From: Cardinalis cardinalis
Lineage: Eukaryota > Chordata > Aves > Passeriformes > Cardinalidae
DNA: 64,000 nucleotides
NCBI GenBank assembly: GCA_014549065.1
Contig: JACDOX010000021.1
Span: forward strand, 2,652,018-2,716,017
Direction of reading: 5' to 3'
Part shown: positions 21,016 through 31,350 of the stretch, piece by piece
Numbering within the stretch: the first letter of the stretch is position 1
How the letters are laid out: each line of letters opens with the position of its first letter
Translations under genes and position numbers: made by a program
Notes under the pieces: generated by a model
Told to the model about the DNA's origin: nothing
Databases searched by the model: none
The model's input: the letters and a program-made list of their open reading frames with translations, nothing else

Positions 21016-23079
21016 TTATGTGTTACTAGTGGAGAAGTAACAGATTATATAAGGTTGAACATTATGCCCTTGGTATTGTACCCCCTGGAATATTTTCTCT
21101 GTTACCTGCTGGCCCCTAGCTGGATGTTAAATTGTTGACTTCTTCCAACCCACATACCTCAGCTCCTAAGGAAAGCTGTTGTGGGAGGCATTGTCTGAGG
21201 CCCAGATGTGCTGCATCTCATCCTCAGCATTGCTGTCAGCAGTGAGATGCAGAATTAGCAAGTGGTCAAGTCTCATTTGCCTGTGACAAGTCCATGTTGG
21301 TTATTTCTTTGTCCTGCAAGTATTTAGGATTAATTCCAAGGGGAGTGTACATTCATTGCTCTGGAGACTGCGGTGGAAGCAAACAAGCCCCTGTTCCTTG
21401 GGTCTTCTTTTTATTCAGAGTTGAGGTCTTTTTCCAGTGATCAGAGCCCTCATGATAAGCATGGTTTGTGTCTGTATGCCAAAGTCAGAAAGTGTTGAGT
21501 ACTCCAGCTTTTTCTATCACCTTGTGCCAGTTTATTTCCCTCATTTAAGAACAGACCTCCATTTTTCCTTGAAAAATTCAAGCAAAAATGCTGTACTGTG
21601 TATATTCTAAATATCTACAGCACTGCTGTGTTTCTCTGTTAAAACAGAGACAGCAGAAGAAACTTTGTTTTGTTGCCTTGTTGCTTAAGACCTACAGAAA
21701 GCACATCATGTCTGAGGAATAAGCGTCACTTTAAAATCATTCTGTAATGATTAAAATTATTTCTGTAATGTTCAGTTCTGGAGCTGTAATAACAGTTACA
21801 TCCTGATGAGAAGAGCTTCATGGATGGATATATCTTTATGAAATTCTACATATCATGGTTGATTAACTCTCTGACCCAATCTGAGAGAAACTCAATCCAG
21901 AAGCCAGGCTTAGCTGTTGCCTATTCCCTCTCTGTAGGTTAGCTGGCAGCTGAGTGTGCTGCCTATGGAGCTGGGAGCAGAGGGGCTGCTGGCCCAGACC
22001 AGCCAGCCTGTTCTGTGAGCAGTCAGCCTGTACCCATCTCCAAGTTAGATCAGTCAGTTCTGACTTCCTGCAGAGAAACATAGAAGTTCGAAGTCCAATT
22101 TACCCCTGACACCAAAAGAGGCTTCTTCTGTGATACCCAGAATTGCTTGACATTCCCAATTGCCTGGNCTGTGTGACTGCCAGCAAATCTGTCCCACATG
22201 AGCAAGGGAGTCGCCTGTATTTAGCAACCCCTGAAAATATGGCTTATCAACATTCAGGCTGCATTGTCAGATGATGTGACTACCTGAGAGTTGTTTAACA
22301 TGTCAGTCAGGTCTCAGTGTTTGCCTGTTTGATTTGCTTTGCTCTATAAAGCTTGCAGGCATTAAAATGGGAAGGAGGAATCTTCTCAGGGCAGCCAGGT
22401 GTGAATATTACAACAAAATAAGTATTGATAAATGTCTATGCCAGGATTCTCATGCACTGCAGGCAGAGCAGATTTCTGGGTTGGCATATTTAGCCTTTGT
22501 TTCCTGGACCCTGTTGCCTGTATGCAGCTGCAGCCTGTGCATGACTTGTACAGAACACAGGGGCCTGGCCCATGTGTTGCCTTTGAAGGCCCTTCATAGC
22601 CCACTGACCTGCAGGGAAGCAGCACTGGCTTGCTGCTGATCTCCTCAAGGTTCTCAGCATCATTCTTAGTGCAGAGACTCTAGCAGTGCCCATTGCACCC
22701 CGGTACAACCCCACAAGGCAGGAACAGTGGTTCCAGGAATTGGAAACTGTGGGGAAGAAGCTGCAGCCAAGTTAAAGCATAAGGTATTTAGACACTGTCT
22801 TTCTACAGATTTCCCAACAGCATTTATTTGGAGGTGGAAAAAAGTCCCTTCTGCTGAATATTTTAATAATCTTCATGGGCAATCCATTTCCAAGCAGTTA
22901 AAACCCAAATCTTTAATGCATGCTGCAAACTAAGCTGTGCCTCAGTTTACAACAACAAAAACACCTNCACTGCATTAAAATGTAAAAGGGAAATGTTAGG
23001 TAAGGAAGGGATTAAAAACACACCTAATCAGATCATAAATGTACATATTTNGTACTTTTTAGACTTAGACATTAAAAAT
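21016..23079. other. Intergenic, no gene seen
   Basis: About 2 kb of ordinary sequence. Short open frames on both strands around 22334-22714 overlap each other in several frames and match no family I know. I call no feature here. Confidence 0.55.
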
Positions 23080-23190
23080 GAAAATAGAATCAGGGAATAT
23101 AGTTGGAATTTCTGAGTTCGAAGGCACCCANAAGGATCATTAAAGTCCAACTCCCGGCCCTGCACAGGACAACCCCAAGTATCACACCGC
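23080..23190 (-). mobile_element. CR1 LINE 3' fragment (minus)
   Basis: Reads AATCAGGGAATATAGTTGGA, then AAGGCACCC..AAGGATCATT and AAAGTCCAACTCCCGGCCCT, which is the antisense CR1 3' end. It lies about 170 bp before the CpG-dense block. Confidence 0.75.
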
Positions 23191-23354
23191 GTGCCTGTAA
23201 ATGATGGGTAAGTACCAGGTACATCTTTGCAACCAGTAGTTATCACATTCTAGGACACNATTTAGTCACCAGGACTGCCCTGTGCAAAGGGGAATGATAT
23301 TTATTAGTAGTAAAAATCATGCCGGGTTAAAGAACGATGTTATAGTTCCGTGGT

Positions 23355-23600
23355 GAAGGCATGTCCCGGATTGCTGGCGGCGCTCGGGGCGGGCGCTCCC
23401 CAGGCCTGGTGAGCGGCGGGACGGAGCCAAGCGGGCGCGACCGGCCGGGACCGTGCTGCAGCGCCAGGTGGCAGAACAGCACTGCCGACGGNATCTCCAC
23501 TCCGCTTCCCACTACTGTCCTGCCCAGACCGACTCTTCCGAGCTATTTCTGCTTCGGGAATGATTTAGCTGTCCCTGCGTGGGACGGCAGCGTGCAGCCG
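23355..23600 (+). promoter_or_regulatory. CpG-dense promoter-like segment
   Basis: The sequence turns abruptly from AT-rich to very GC- and CpG-rich, with the densest part at 23365-23470. It has a perfect GC box GGGGCGGGC at 23386-23394, of the kind Sp1 binds. An ATG at 23361 begins a short open stretch that reaches a good donor, CTG/GTGAGC at 23408/23409, so a small first coding exon is possible. No TATA box is obvious. The transcript it might serve is unknown. It lies about 5 kb beyond WDR1, where mammals have SLC2A9 in the same orientation, but no SLC2A9 coding exon was recognised. Confidence 0.4.
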
Positions 23601-23614
23601 GCTCGGGAAGGAGA

Positions 23615-24360
23615 GCAGCCCACAGCCCCGGCCAGCCCTGCTCCTGTGTCGGTGCTCGTGTGTCGGTGTATCCCCTCACGGCAGCCCACAGCCCCGGCCA
23701 GCCCTGCTCGGGTGTCGGTGTATCCCCTCACGGCAGCCCACAGCCCCGGCCAGCCCTGCTCGTGTGTCGGTGCTCGTGTGTCGGTGTATCCCCTCACCGC
23801 AGCCCACGGCCCCGGCCAGCCCTGCTCCTGTATTGGTGTATCCTCACACGGCAGCCCACGGCCCTGGCCAGCCCTGCTCATACGCCGGTGTACCCCCTCA
23901 CGGCAGGCCACGGCCCCGGCCAGCGCTGCTCATACACCGGTGTACCCCCTCACGGCAGGCCACGGCCCCGGCCAGCCGTGCTCGTGTGTCGGTGCTCGTG
24001 TGTCGGTGTATCCCCTCACGGCAGCCCACGGCCCCGGCCAGCCCTGCTCGTGTGTCGGTGTATCCCCTCACAGCAGCCCACGGCCCTGGCCAGCCCTGCT
24101 CTTGTGTCGGTGCTCGTACACCGGTGTATCCCCTCACGGCAGCCCATGGCCCCGGCCAGCCCTGCTCATACACCGGTGTACCCCCTCACGGCAGGCCACG
24201 GCCCCGGGCAGCCGTGCTTGTGTGTCGGTGCTCGTGTGTCGGTGTACCCCCTCACGGCAGGCCACGGCCCCGGCCAGCCCTGCTCATACACCGGTGTACC
24301 CCCTCACGGCAGGCCACGGCCCCGGCCAGCCCTGCTCATACACCGGTGTATCCCCTCACG
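23615..24360. repeat. GC-rich minisatellite, 13 units of 52 or 66 bp
   Basis: Thirteen head-to-tail units start at GCAGCCCAC or GCAGGCCAC (23615, 23681, 23733, 23799, 23851, 23903, 23955, 24021, 24073, 24139, 24191, 24257, 24309). Lengths are 66,52,66,52,52,52,66,52,66,52,66,52,52, exactly 746 bp with no other indels. The shared core is GGCCCCGGCCAGCCCTGCTC then a variable part. Long units carry a 14-bp local duplication of CTCGTGTGTCGGTG. The array has several CpGs per unit and no stops in any of the three forward frames, which produces long open frames that are compositional rather than genes. Confidence 0.95.
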
Positions 24361-24577
24361 GCACCCAGCTCTGCGCTCCTGCTGCTGCCCCCGAGCCAGA
24401 GCTGCCAGGGAGGGAGGTGCCGCAGCAGAAAGCGGGGTCTCAAGGGGAACTGGGCTGTTTGGCAAATGTTTTACATCGTCCCAGATCAGTGTAGCACTGT
24501 AATGATGAACACTGTTCTTTATTATTTACTATATAGAAAAGGGCCGCTGAGAGGGATAGAACTTNAGCAGGCAGAAA
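24361..24577. other. GC-rich to AT-rich transition flanking the minisatellite
   Basis: GC-rich sequence (CTGCTGCTGCCCCCGAGCC) continues to about 24450 and then falls back to AT-rich. There is no repeat unit and no supported gene. Confidence 0.6.
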
Positions 24578-24665
24578 GAATCATAAAATCCTAGAATGGT
24601 TTGGGTTGGAAGGGACTTCAAAAATCACCCTTGCTNTGGATAGGGACACCTTGTGTTAGACCACA
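24578..24665 (-). mobile_element. CR1 LINE 3' terminus (minus)
   Basis: Close to the antisense CR1 3' end: AATCATAAAATCCTAGAATG, GTTTGGGTTGGAAGGGACTT, then GATAGGGACACCTTGTGTTA. It looks like one of the less diverged CR1 pieces in the window. It is cut off after about 88 bp. Confidence 0.85.
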
Positions 24666-25630
24666 TTGAAATAGATAGATGAAAAGGTAAGCAACGTCAA
24701 ATATGCATTAATAAGCGTTGACTATATTTATATGCCTATGTTTAAGGGCAATTTTGTGACAGTATTTCCTTACAAGAGCAGAGAAAGTGATGTCAGGTCT
24801 GACCTGAATCAAAGACGAGGTGATGAGTCCTCAGTCTGCAAGGCAGGACAGAGGACTAAGTGGAAAAAAATGTGTGCATTGAAAGTTTGGCACTTGCAAA
24901 AGTGGTCACTGTAGGAGTTGAACAGTGCTAAGAAAATTATTTTGGTGCTTGATTNGTTAGGAAAACCTCACAGCTGAAAACAGTAGAGATTTGTATAATG
25001 GTTTTGATACTGTAATAAAATATGAACAAATGAACCTTTGTCAGGTGACCAGATCATCTATGACTTACCAACAAGTTAAATCAANTCCCCTTTATTGTGG
25101 TCAGCACGACTTGATTTATTAATGTCTAGGTTAACAAAGTGATTGACAGCAGTTTATAACAAGGCAGCAAAATCAATTGTACAAAGATCTGGAGCTGGAG
25201 CTTTGNTGCCTCTATTCTGATAACATTGAATGCACAGAAAACGTCACAGCTGGACTGTGCAAGGGTCAGTGACCAGCTGAGCCAACAAAGAACTCATATG
25301 AAGGGAAGGTCTTTCAAGGTGGGTATATTACACTGCTTGGCAGGGGAGTGCTGCTGGGTTNTGCAGCAGCCTGGTGCAGGTTTGAGCAAGCTGCAGAGCC
25401 AGCCCTGCCCTGGCACTGTGGGCAGGGTCTCAAGGGCTGTGAGGGATGTGCCTTCAGCAGGTTGCTTGAGGGGCACAGGGATACCCAAAAGACAATGCCT
25501 GACATGACTTAGGTGTCCCAGCAGCATAGCTCTTGGTGATGCAGCTGTGCCTGAGGGTGCATACACAGCAGTCTTCCTTGAAAATATCATTTCATCCTCT
25601 CACACGAGCTTTTCTGGCAGGCCAGTGGAG
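24666..25630. other. Intergenic, no gene seen
   Basis: Mostly AT-rich. A GC-rich patch at 25350-25500 is rich in GCAG words, has open frames on both strands and matches no known family. No feature is called. Confidence 0.5.
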
Positions 25631-25679
25631 AGAGGCTCACCACCATTGATAATTCTGGCCGCCATCTCTCCAGTCACTG

Positions 25680-26165
25680 TGTGCAGAGGAATCTGGATAG
25701 GCTGGATCAATGGGCCAGGACCAATGGTAAGAAATTCAACAAGACCAAATGATGAGCCCTGCCCTTGGCTCTCAACAACCNCAGGCAGTGCTGCAGGCTG
25801 AGGGCAGAGTGGCTGGAAAACTGCTCAGTGGAAAAGGACCTGGGAGTGCTGTTTGACAGCAGCTGAACATGAGCCAGAGTGTGCCCAGGTGGCCAAGAAG
25901 GCCAATGGCATCCTGGCCTGGATCAGGAATATCGTGGCCAGCAAGAGCAGGACAGTGACTCTCCCCCTGTATTCAGCACTGGTGAGGCCACTCCTCGAGT
26001 TCTGGACCCTGCAGTTCAGGAAGGGCATTGAGGTGCTGGAGTGAGTCTAGAGAAGGGCAACAAAGCTGGTGAAGGCTCTGGAGCACAAGTCTGATAAGGA
26101 AAAGCTGAGGGAGCTGGGGATGTTTAGCCTGGCAAAGAGGAGGCTCAGGGGTGACCTTATCACTC
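25680..26165 (+). mobile_element. CR1 LINE, ORF2 C-terminal region, 3'-truncated (plus)
   Basis: The + strand carries CR1 ORF2 end sequence. Words include GTGCCCAGGTGGCCAAGAAG, CCAATGGCATCCTGGCCTGG, AGCACTGGTGAGGCCACTCC, GAGAAGGGCAACAAAGCTGG and TTTAGCCTGGCAAAGAGGAG. Around 25853-26044 it is open and encodes the typical end of the reverse-transcriptase protein (LYSALVRPLLEF), but frameshifts and stops interrupt it upstream. The copy stops near ACCTTATCACTCT, before the CR1 3' untranslated end and terminal short repeat. It is a dead fragment. Confidence 0.88.
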
Positions 26166-29100
26166 TGGAACTGGTTATGGAATATCAAAAAAGAAATTGA
26201 GCCAAGGCTCACACTGGTACAAAGTAATTCAGCTGTGTTTGGTTGTCCTGTTAGGCCCAAGGGAGCACAGCNCAGCTGGGCACAGCACTGTGCTGGGCCA
26301 TATGGCTGCTTGAGTTGTGTGTCTGGTGTGAACCAGGCTCGGTGTCCCAGCAGCTGGACAGACAGCAAGGACAAAGTTGCCAACTGGCCCTACTTGGCCC
26401 TTGACAGCCTGGTCCCTGGAGAACACTGGTGGGATGGGAAACTGTTCCTGCCCTCACCAGAGCTGGGCAGACTCACTGAAGGCACTGGGAGAGCTGGTGG
26501 TGGACACGTGGCCTGGGAGATACACAGGGGGAGTAGCAGAGTCTGGAGGGAGTTTTTCTGGGGACAGAGGCAGGCAGTTTTCCCATGCATACAGAGGAGA
26601 CTGTGTAGAGGTGGCTGGATTTTTTCAGAGATCTTGTTCATTACACCTTTTCTAGAAGATGAGCATTTCTTTATTTGAAAGTTCATAGTTCAAATTTGTG
26701 TTATAATCTGGAGTCAAAACTCTTTCCATGANCCAGAAATATGCATTTTAAGGAAGAAGCAGAGGCAGTTGCGTTTTTCAATTTGGTTCCTGTAGAAGTA
26801 ACTGGGATTTGGTACAGGCTGTGTATGACCTGTTCTGTGTATCTTACCTGGCACTTCTGTTTGTCCAGAAAAATTATTGGGAGCTTGGAGGACACCTATC
26901 ATCAACTGCTATCAGCTTCTACTATTTCAGCTGTTAAGAAGTTAAAGCAGTTAACCTCATCTCAACTGTGGCCCACCTGCAGAAAGCAGTTGTTGTGGCA
27001 CACCCATATGAACAAGTGACTAAAAGAGGGTTTTTTTAACAGCATGTAGGAGAAAATATCTAGCTCAACCAGCCAGATAGCTCTGTCCTCTCTGAGAAGT
27101 TGCTGAATTTCATTTAATAAGGCTTCCAATGCATANAAGTATGAAAAACTGCTACTTTTTGCCAGACTCTAGCCCTTTCACAGCTTTTGAAGACCTTTTT
27201 TTTTTTTGTATCTTTGAAGAGGACCTCCCTAAGATCAGCCTTCCAGACCTAAAGAAAATCAAGCCTGTTTCTAAANCTTGATCCTTTTGCTGCTAGACCC
27301 ATGTTTTATCCCTTGCTTGTATCAGGTGTATGGCTGGGTGTCCATGTGTCTGCTCTCCCATCCCACGTCCTCCACTAAGAGAAGATCTCACCCATCCCTA
27401 CTCACCAGCTCCAGTGTGATGGTACTGGTTCCCAGAGGGTCGTAGAGTGTCTTCACCAAGTCCTGCTAGACCTTTGGTAATGCTGCTCTGAGACAAGTTG
27501 CTTAATTTAAATGCTTTAAATAATTCTATCTCTTCCTGTTCCCTTGGAGTAGGTTCTGAATGATCGGATCGACGCACTCTCTTCCACAAGGTAACAGATT
27601 ATATGCAGAGACAACCCCATTTCTGCTCTGAAGTTGCCTGGCTCATGAAAGGAAAGCTTGAGATAAAATCCATCCTGTGCTCTTGCTGGTGGTTTTTCCC
27701 AGATCCACAGAGAGTTTGCTGGAATGCAGCATCCACCCAGCACTGTGAGCTGGATATCCCCTTTATGGTCTTTTTTCCCTTTTTTTGATGTCTCCTCCTT
27801 GTAGCTGGTGGTACCTAGAAACTTAAGACTGGCTTTGAGTGATTATTTACAAAAAGGTGAGTTACTTTCCCAAGTATTGTTGCTTTCAAGCCTCTCTATC
27901 ACTTTGGCATGAAGCTATTATAAATATTAACCTCTGGAACACCTTCATTGCAATTGAAGCAGCAATGGTGCAACACTGGCTTTTAGGAAGGAAGAGTGCC
28001 AATCACTTACTAAAATTGATTCAAGTTCTGCCAAGTATTTTTAACTTTCTGAATATTTTTAAGGAAGAGGAAAGCAGTTTGGAGAATGTAAACTGTGTGT
28101 CAAAAATAACATCTTCTATGAGGGGTTTTCTAAATGGTGCCAGGTTCTGATAAATGTAATAGATGCTATTTTTGATATATCTGTCTGTTTTGGCATTGTG
28201 TTGTGAAGTTCACTTTAAATTATTAAGCTTTACATTATTAAATTATGATGGCTCCATAGAAATGCTATACTTTGAAGAGGGATTAATATATAAATCATAA
28301 TGGTCCTGATTCAATTCACAGTGGTTTGATTTCTCCATGGAGCCTACAATCTTANAGAGATAGGCTGTTAAAGAGATCAACTAATTTATATTTTGGCTGC
28401 TCTTTTATGTCCAAGTCAATTAGCTTAAAATTCTTCAACCATAAAATCATTGTTCTTTACCATCTAGGCAAGCCCTCTAATAACCACACTGCACTTACTG
28501 GTATGTAGATTGGAACTGAATTCTTTTAAAACTGGAATTCTATACCTTAAAATCTTCCTCCTGTATTTTTAGATGAGTTTGTCCATTATTAGCCAATAAT
28601 GATGTATCAAATGCTTCCATGATGCATCAAATACTTCCCTGATGCATTTTCATGACTTGCAGTATGCTAGTGCAGAGCAGTATGTGTTATTGAAGGTATG
28701 TATGGTTTGCAGTATTTATTTGTCCATTTAACTCCTCCTTTTGCTCAATTATTTGNCTTGTTTATTATTAGTACTTGCCCTTTCAGAGGAGAAAGAGAGC
28801 TCGAATGACCATCAGCAACGACATCATGAGTATTTTGGGAAGATTGCCCTTTAGAGATGTGCAGACAGTGTGCCCACCTCCCACTCACAGCACAAAAGGT
28901 CTCGCTTGAAATGGTTTTGGTAGAAGAGGAGCCTCCAGTCAGGCAGCACAGAGTCTCTGCTGAGCCACACGTGCCAGCCTCAGGAGCGCGGCAGGATTGA
29001 TGCTCTGCCAGGATGATACTGTGCCAAAATTGTGTCCTGTGTGCTGTAAGTGGCCATTCATCAAGTGCAACTGATGGCATCCTGACAACTGAGTCAGGTT

Positions 29101-29660
29101 TATTTGATTTTAGAAGAGACTTTTNCATTTGCATGCTGTGAGTGGAACAATCTCCTGCTTGCTATGATCACAGTTCTCCTGTTTCTTTTGCAACACATAC
29201 CAGTATAATACACTTAAGGTAACACCTACATTACAATCATTGCTGCATGCCAGTAGATTTTACAGGAATATTTGACATGATCATATATTCCTGTTACCTT
29301 ATTTAACACAGTGCTCTCTTAGTACTTTTTTTTTCTTGTAAATTGTGTCATTTCTTTTCTTAGGCAAGAAAAGGCTTTCCCTGTCACTTATTACCTGAGA
29401 AGATGGTAATGTATCATGCAAAAAAATTGCTAAAGGAAACAATTCAGGCCACTTTTCTGTGGGCTGTAATTGGCTACCCAGTGCCCCCTGGTGAGACACC
29501 TCCCCACGCAGCATATCTCACCCAAGTTAAGGTCACAAGGAACTATTAGATCATCAAATTTGGCCTGATACATATCAAAGGCATTTAAGTTTCACCCTGG
29601 AATGTCTTGCTTGTTACATATTAAGTTTTCAGGTGACAAAACTACACCATTGTCTAGTGG
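26166..29660. other. Intergenic, no gene seen; GC-rich block at 26200-26640
   Basis: The first 450 bp is notably GC-richer than its surroundings, with overlapping open frames on both strands but no recognisable protein. The rest is AT-rich, apart from a moderately GC-rich block at 28780-29100. A 20-bp unit (GATGTATCAAATGCTTCCAT) is tandemly repeated about 2.5 times at 28601-28650. Confidence 0.5.
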
Positions 29661-29664
29661 TTAG

Positions 29665-30050
29665 GAGCAGCTGAGGTCACTTAGTTTGTTCAGCCTGGAG
29701 AAGAGGGGACTGAGGGGAAACTTCATTGCAGTTACAACTTCCTTGTGAGGGGAAGACGTGGGGCAGACTGTGATCTCTCCGCTGTAGTGACCAGCGACAG
29801 GATCCAAAGGATCGGCTTGAAATTGTGTCAGGGGAGGTTTAGGTTGGATATCAGGAAAAGGTTCTTCACCCAGAGAGAGGNTGGGCACTGGAACAGGCTC
29901 CCTAGGGAAGTGGTCACAGCAGCAAGCCTGGCAGAGCTCAAGGACAGTGCTCTCAGACACNNGNTGTGACTTTTGGGGTGATTCTGTGCAGGGCCAGGAG
30001 CTGGACTTGANGATCCTTTCANGACCCTTCCAATTCAGAATATTCTATAA
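29665..30050 (+). mobile_element. CR1 LINE 3' end (plus)
   Basis: The segment contains TTCAGCCTGGAGAAGAGGGG, TCAGGGGAGGTTTAGGTTGG, ATATCAGGAAAAGGTTCTTC, TGGAACAGGCTCCCTAGGGA and a tail of CCTTCCAATTCAGAATATTC. That is the terminal ORF2/3' UTR region of CR1. The copy is 5'-truncated and has five ambiguous bases near its end (29961-30022). Confidence 0.9.
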
Positions 30051-31242
30051 CTTTTATATTCTATAACTTATTGATCCCTTCCTGTGCCCCGGCAGAAATA
30101 TTTCTTGTTCCCACCAGGACCAAGAAGCCTGGAGGCCAAAGACCCCATGGCTGCATACAGACTGCAAAAGCAAGCAGAGCCAGCTACACTCTGCAAGATA
30201 AAGCTGGGTTAACGTGAACAGCTTGCTCATGTCCACACCACACTGTGCTTGGATGTGTACCTCTCCTGAGCATTACNCTTTCTGATGAGTTCAACAAGTC
30301 TGAAGTTATACAAGTGCTGTGTTGCAACCCATCAGGGGCATGGTTTGATAACATGACATGACCTGGGTGTGTTGCATGCCTTGAGAAATTGCCTGAGGGT
30401 ACAAAGTCTGCTGGGNTAACATTGGAGGATTGTGAGGGGTGGAGGAGCCAAACCTGACACAGTTTTGGCCATAATGCCTATTGTGAATGCTCCTTGCAGT
30501 CTGCTGTCTTCTGGACTGGGCCATTGTCATCTCGTAGTGGGCGAACTGGGACAGGTCAACAACATGTCACCTACTGACAGCTGCTGCAGTGTTGTTTCAC
30601 CTAAGGGTTGGTTTTACCTAAGACCTGAAAGTTACTGTAGGTAACCTTGCAGAATTCTGCAGGTTAGCAGAATTCCCATGTCTTGTAACTGTGTCATGCA
30701 GCCTTTCTGGCTGATATAGGGAGAAGGTGATTCCAGCTTAGAATATATACCAGTACAGAAATGGGACTAGAGTCCCAGACAGAAGATCTGGCCTGTTTTT
30801 TCACCTAGAACTCACAAACCCATGTAGAAGTCACATGCCCTCCTGGCAGACACATATGCTGGTTTTTGTTGACTAAAGATGGATTTTCTTTCCATAATGA
30901 AAAATGGTTGATGATAGAATAATTCTNTCTTTTCCTCTTGAAAACATTAACACTGAATGAAGGATGAACCTACATTTACATCACAGGAGATTCCTTGATT
31001 TTGTAACAAACTGCCAGACAGGGAAATGGCTGGATGTAGAATTCCCCAGGGTGTCAGAAAAACCTGATTTCAGTANTGTTATGCTGACATATATACTGAA
31101 ACAACACAGTCATTGATCAAGCAAAACCAGAAAGGCAATATTTTACTTGTTTTGATTACTGCTCTTTTAACTGTAACTTCATTACAGCCATTAAAACTAC
31201 TTGATTTTTAAAATTTATAATTCTCTTTTAATATGTATTTTT
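30051..31242. other. Intergenic, no gene seen
   Basis: Ordinary sequence with short overlapping open frames on both strands around 30306-30644. No repeat family is recognised. Confidence 0.5.
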
Positions 31243-31350
31243 AGAGAATTATAGAGTGGTTGATGTTGGAAGGGACCTCTGGAGATCATCTTGTCTACAC
31301 CCCAGACTCAAGCATGGTCTCCTACAACCAATTGCCCAGGCCTGTGAATA
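31243..31350 (-). mobile_element. CR1 LINE 3' terminus (minus)
   Basis: Antisense CR1 end: AATTATAGAGTGGTTGATGT, TGGAAGGGACCTCTGGAGAT and CATCTTGTCTACACCCCAGA, then CAATTGCCCAGGCCTGTG. Confidence 0.85.

Noticed and set aside
22334..22933. Open frames on both strands, one containing GRRNLL that recalls a sugar-transporter loop
   Set aside because: The residues around it do not continue as a transporter, there are no consistent splice sites, and the opposite strand is equally open.
23361..24502. Three long overlapping + strand open frames (up to 377 codons), with further ones on the minus strand
   Set aside because: All arise from a GC-rich minisatellite whose units (52 and 66 bp) shift frame with respect to each other and contain no stop in any forward frame. 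The same peptides appear in all three frames, which is composition and not selection.
26151..26678. 175-codon + strand open frame and several minus-strand frames at 25973-26686
   Set aside because: They begin inside or beside a decayed CR1 copy, contain ambiguous codons, and show no recognisable domain. GC-rich sequence alone makes such frames likely.
28745..29134. 129-codon minus-strand open frame
   Set aside because: Two ambiguous codons, no known motif, and the region has no flanking exon signals in that strand.
30432..30644. Open frame containing IVNAP, reminiscent of a GLUT first-loop motif
   Set aside because: Flanking residues bear no resemblance to a GLUT protein on either side. A five-residue match is chance.
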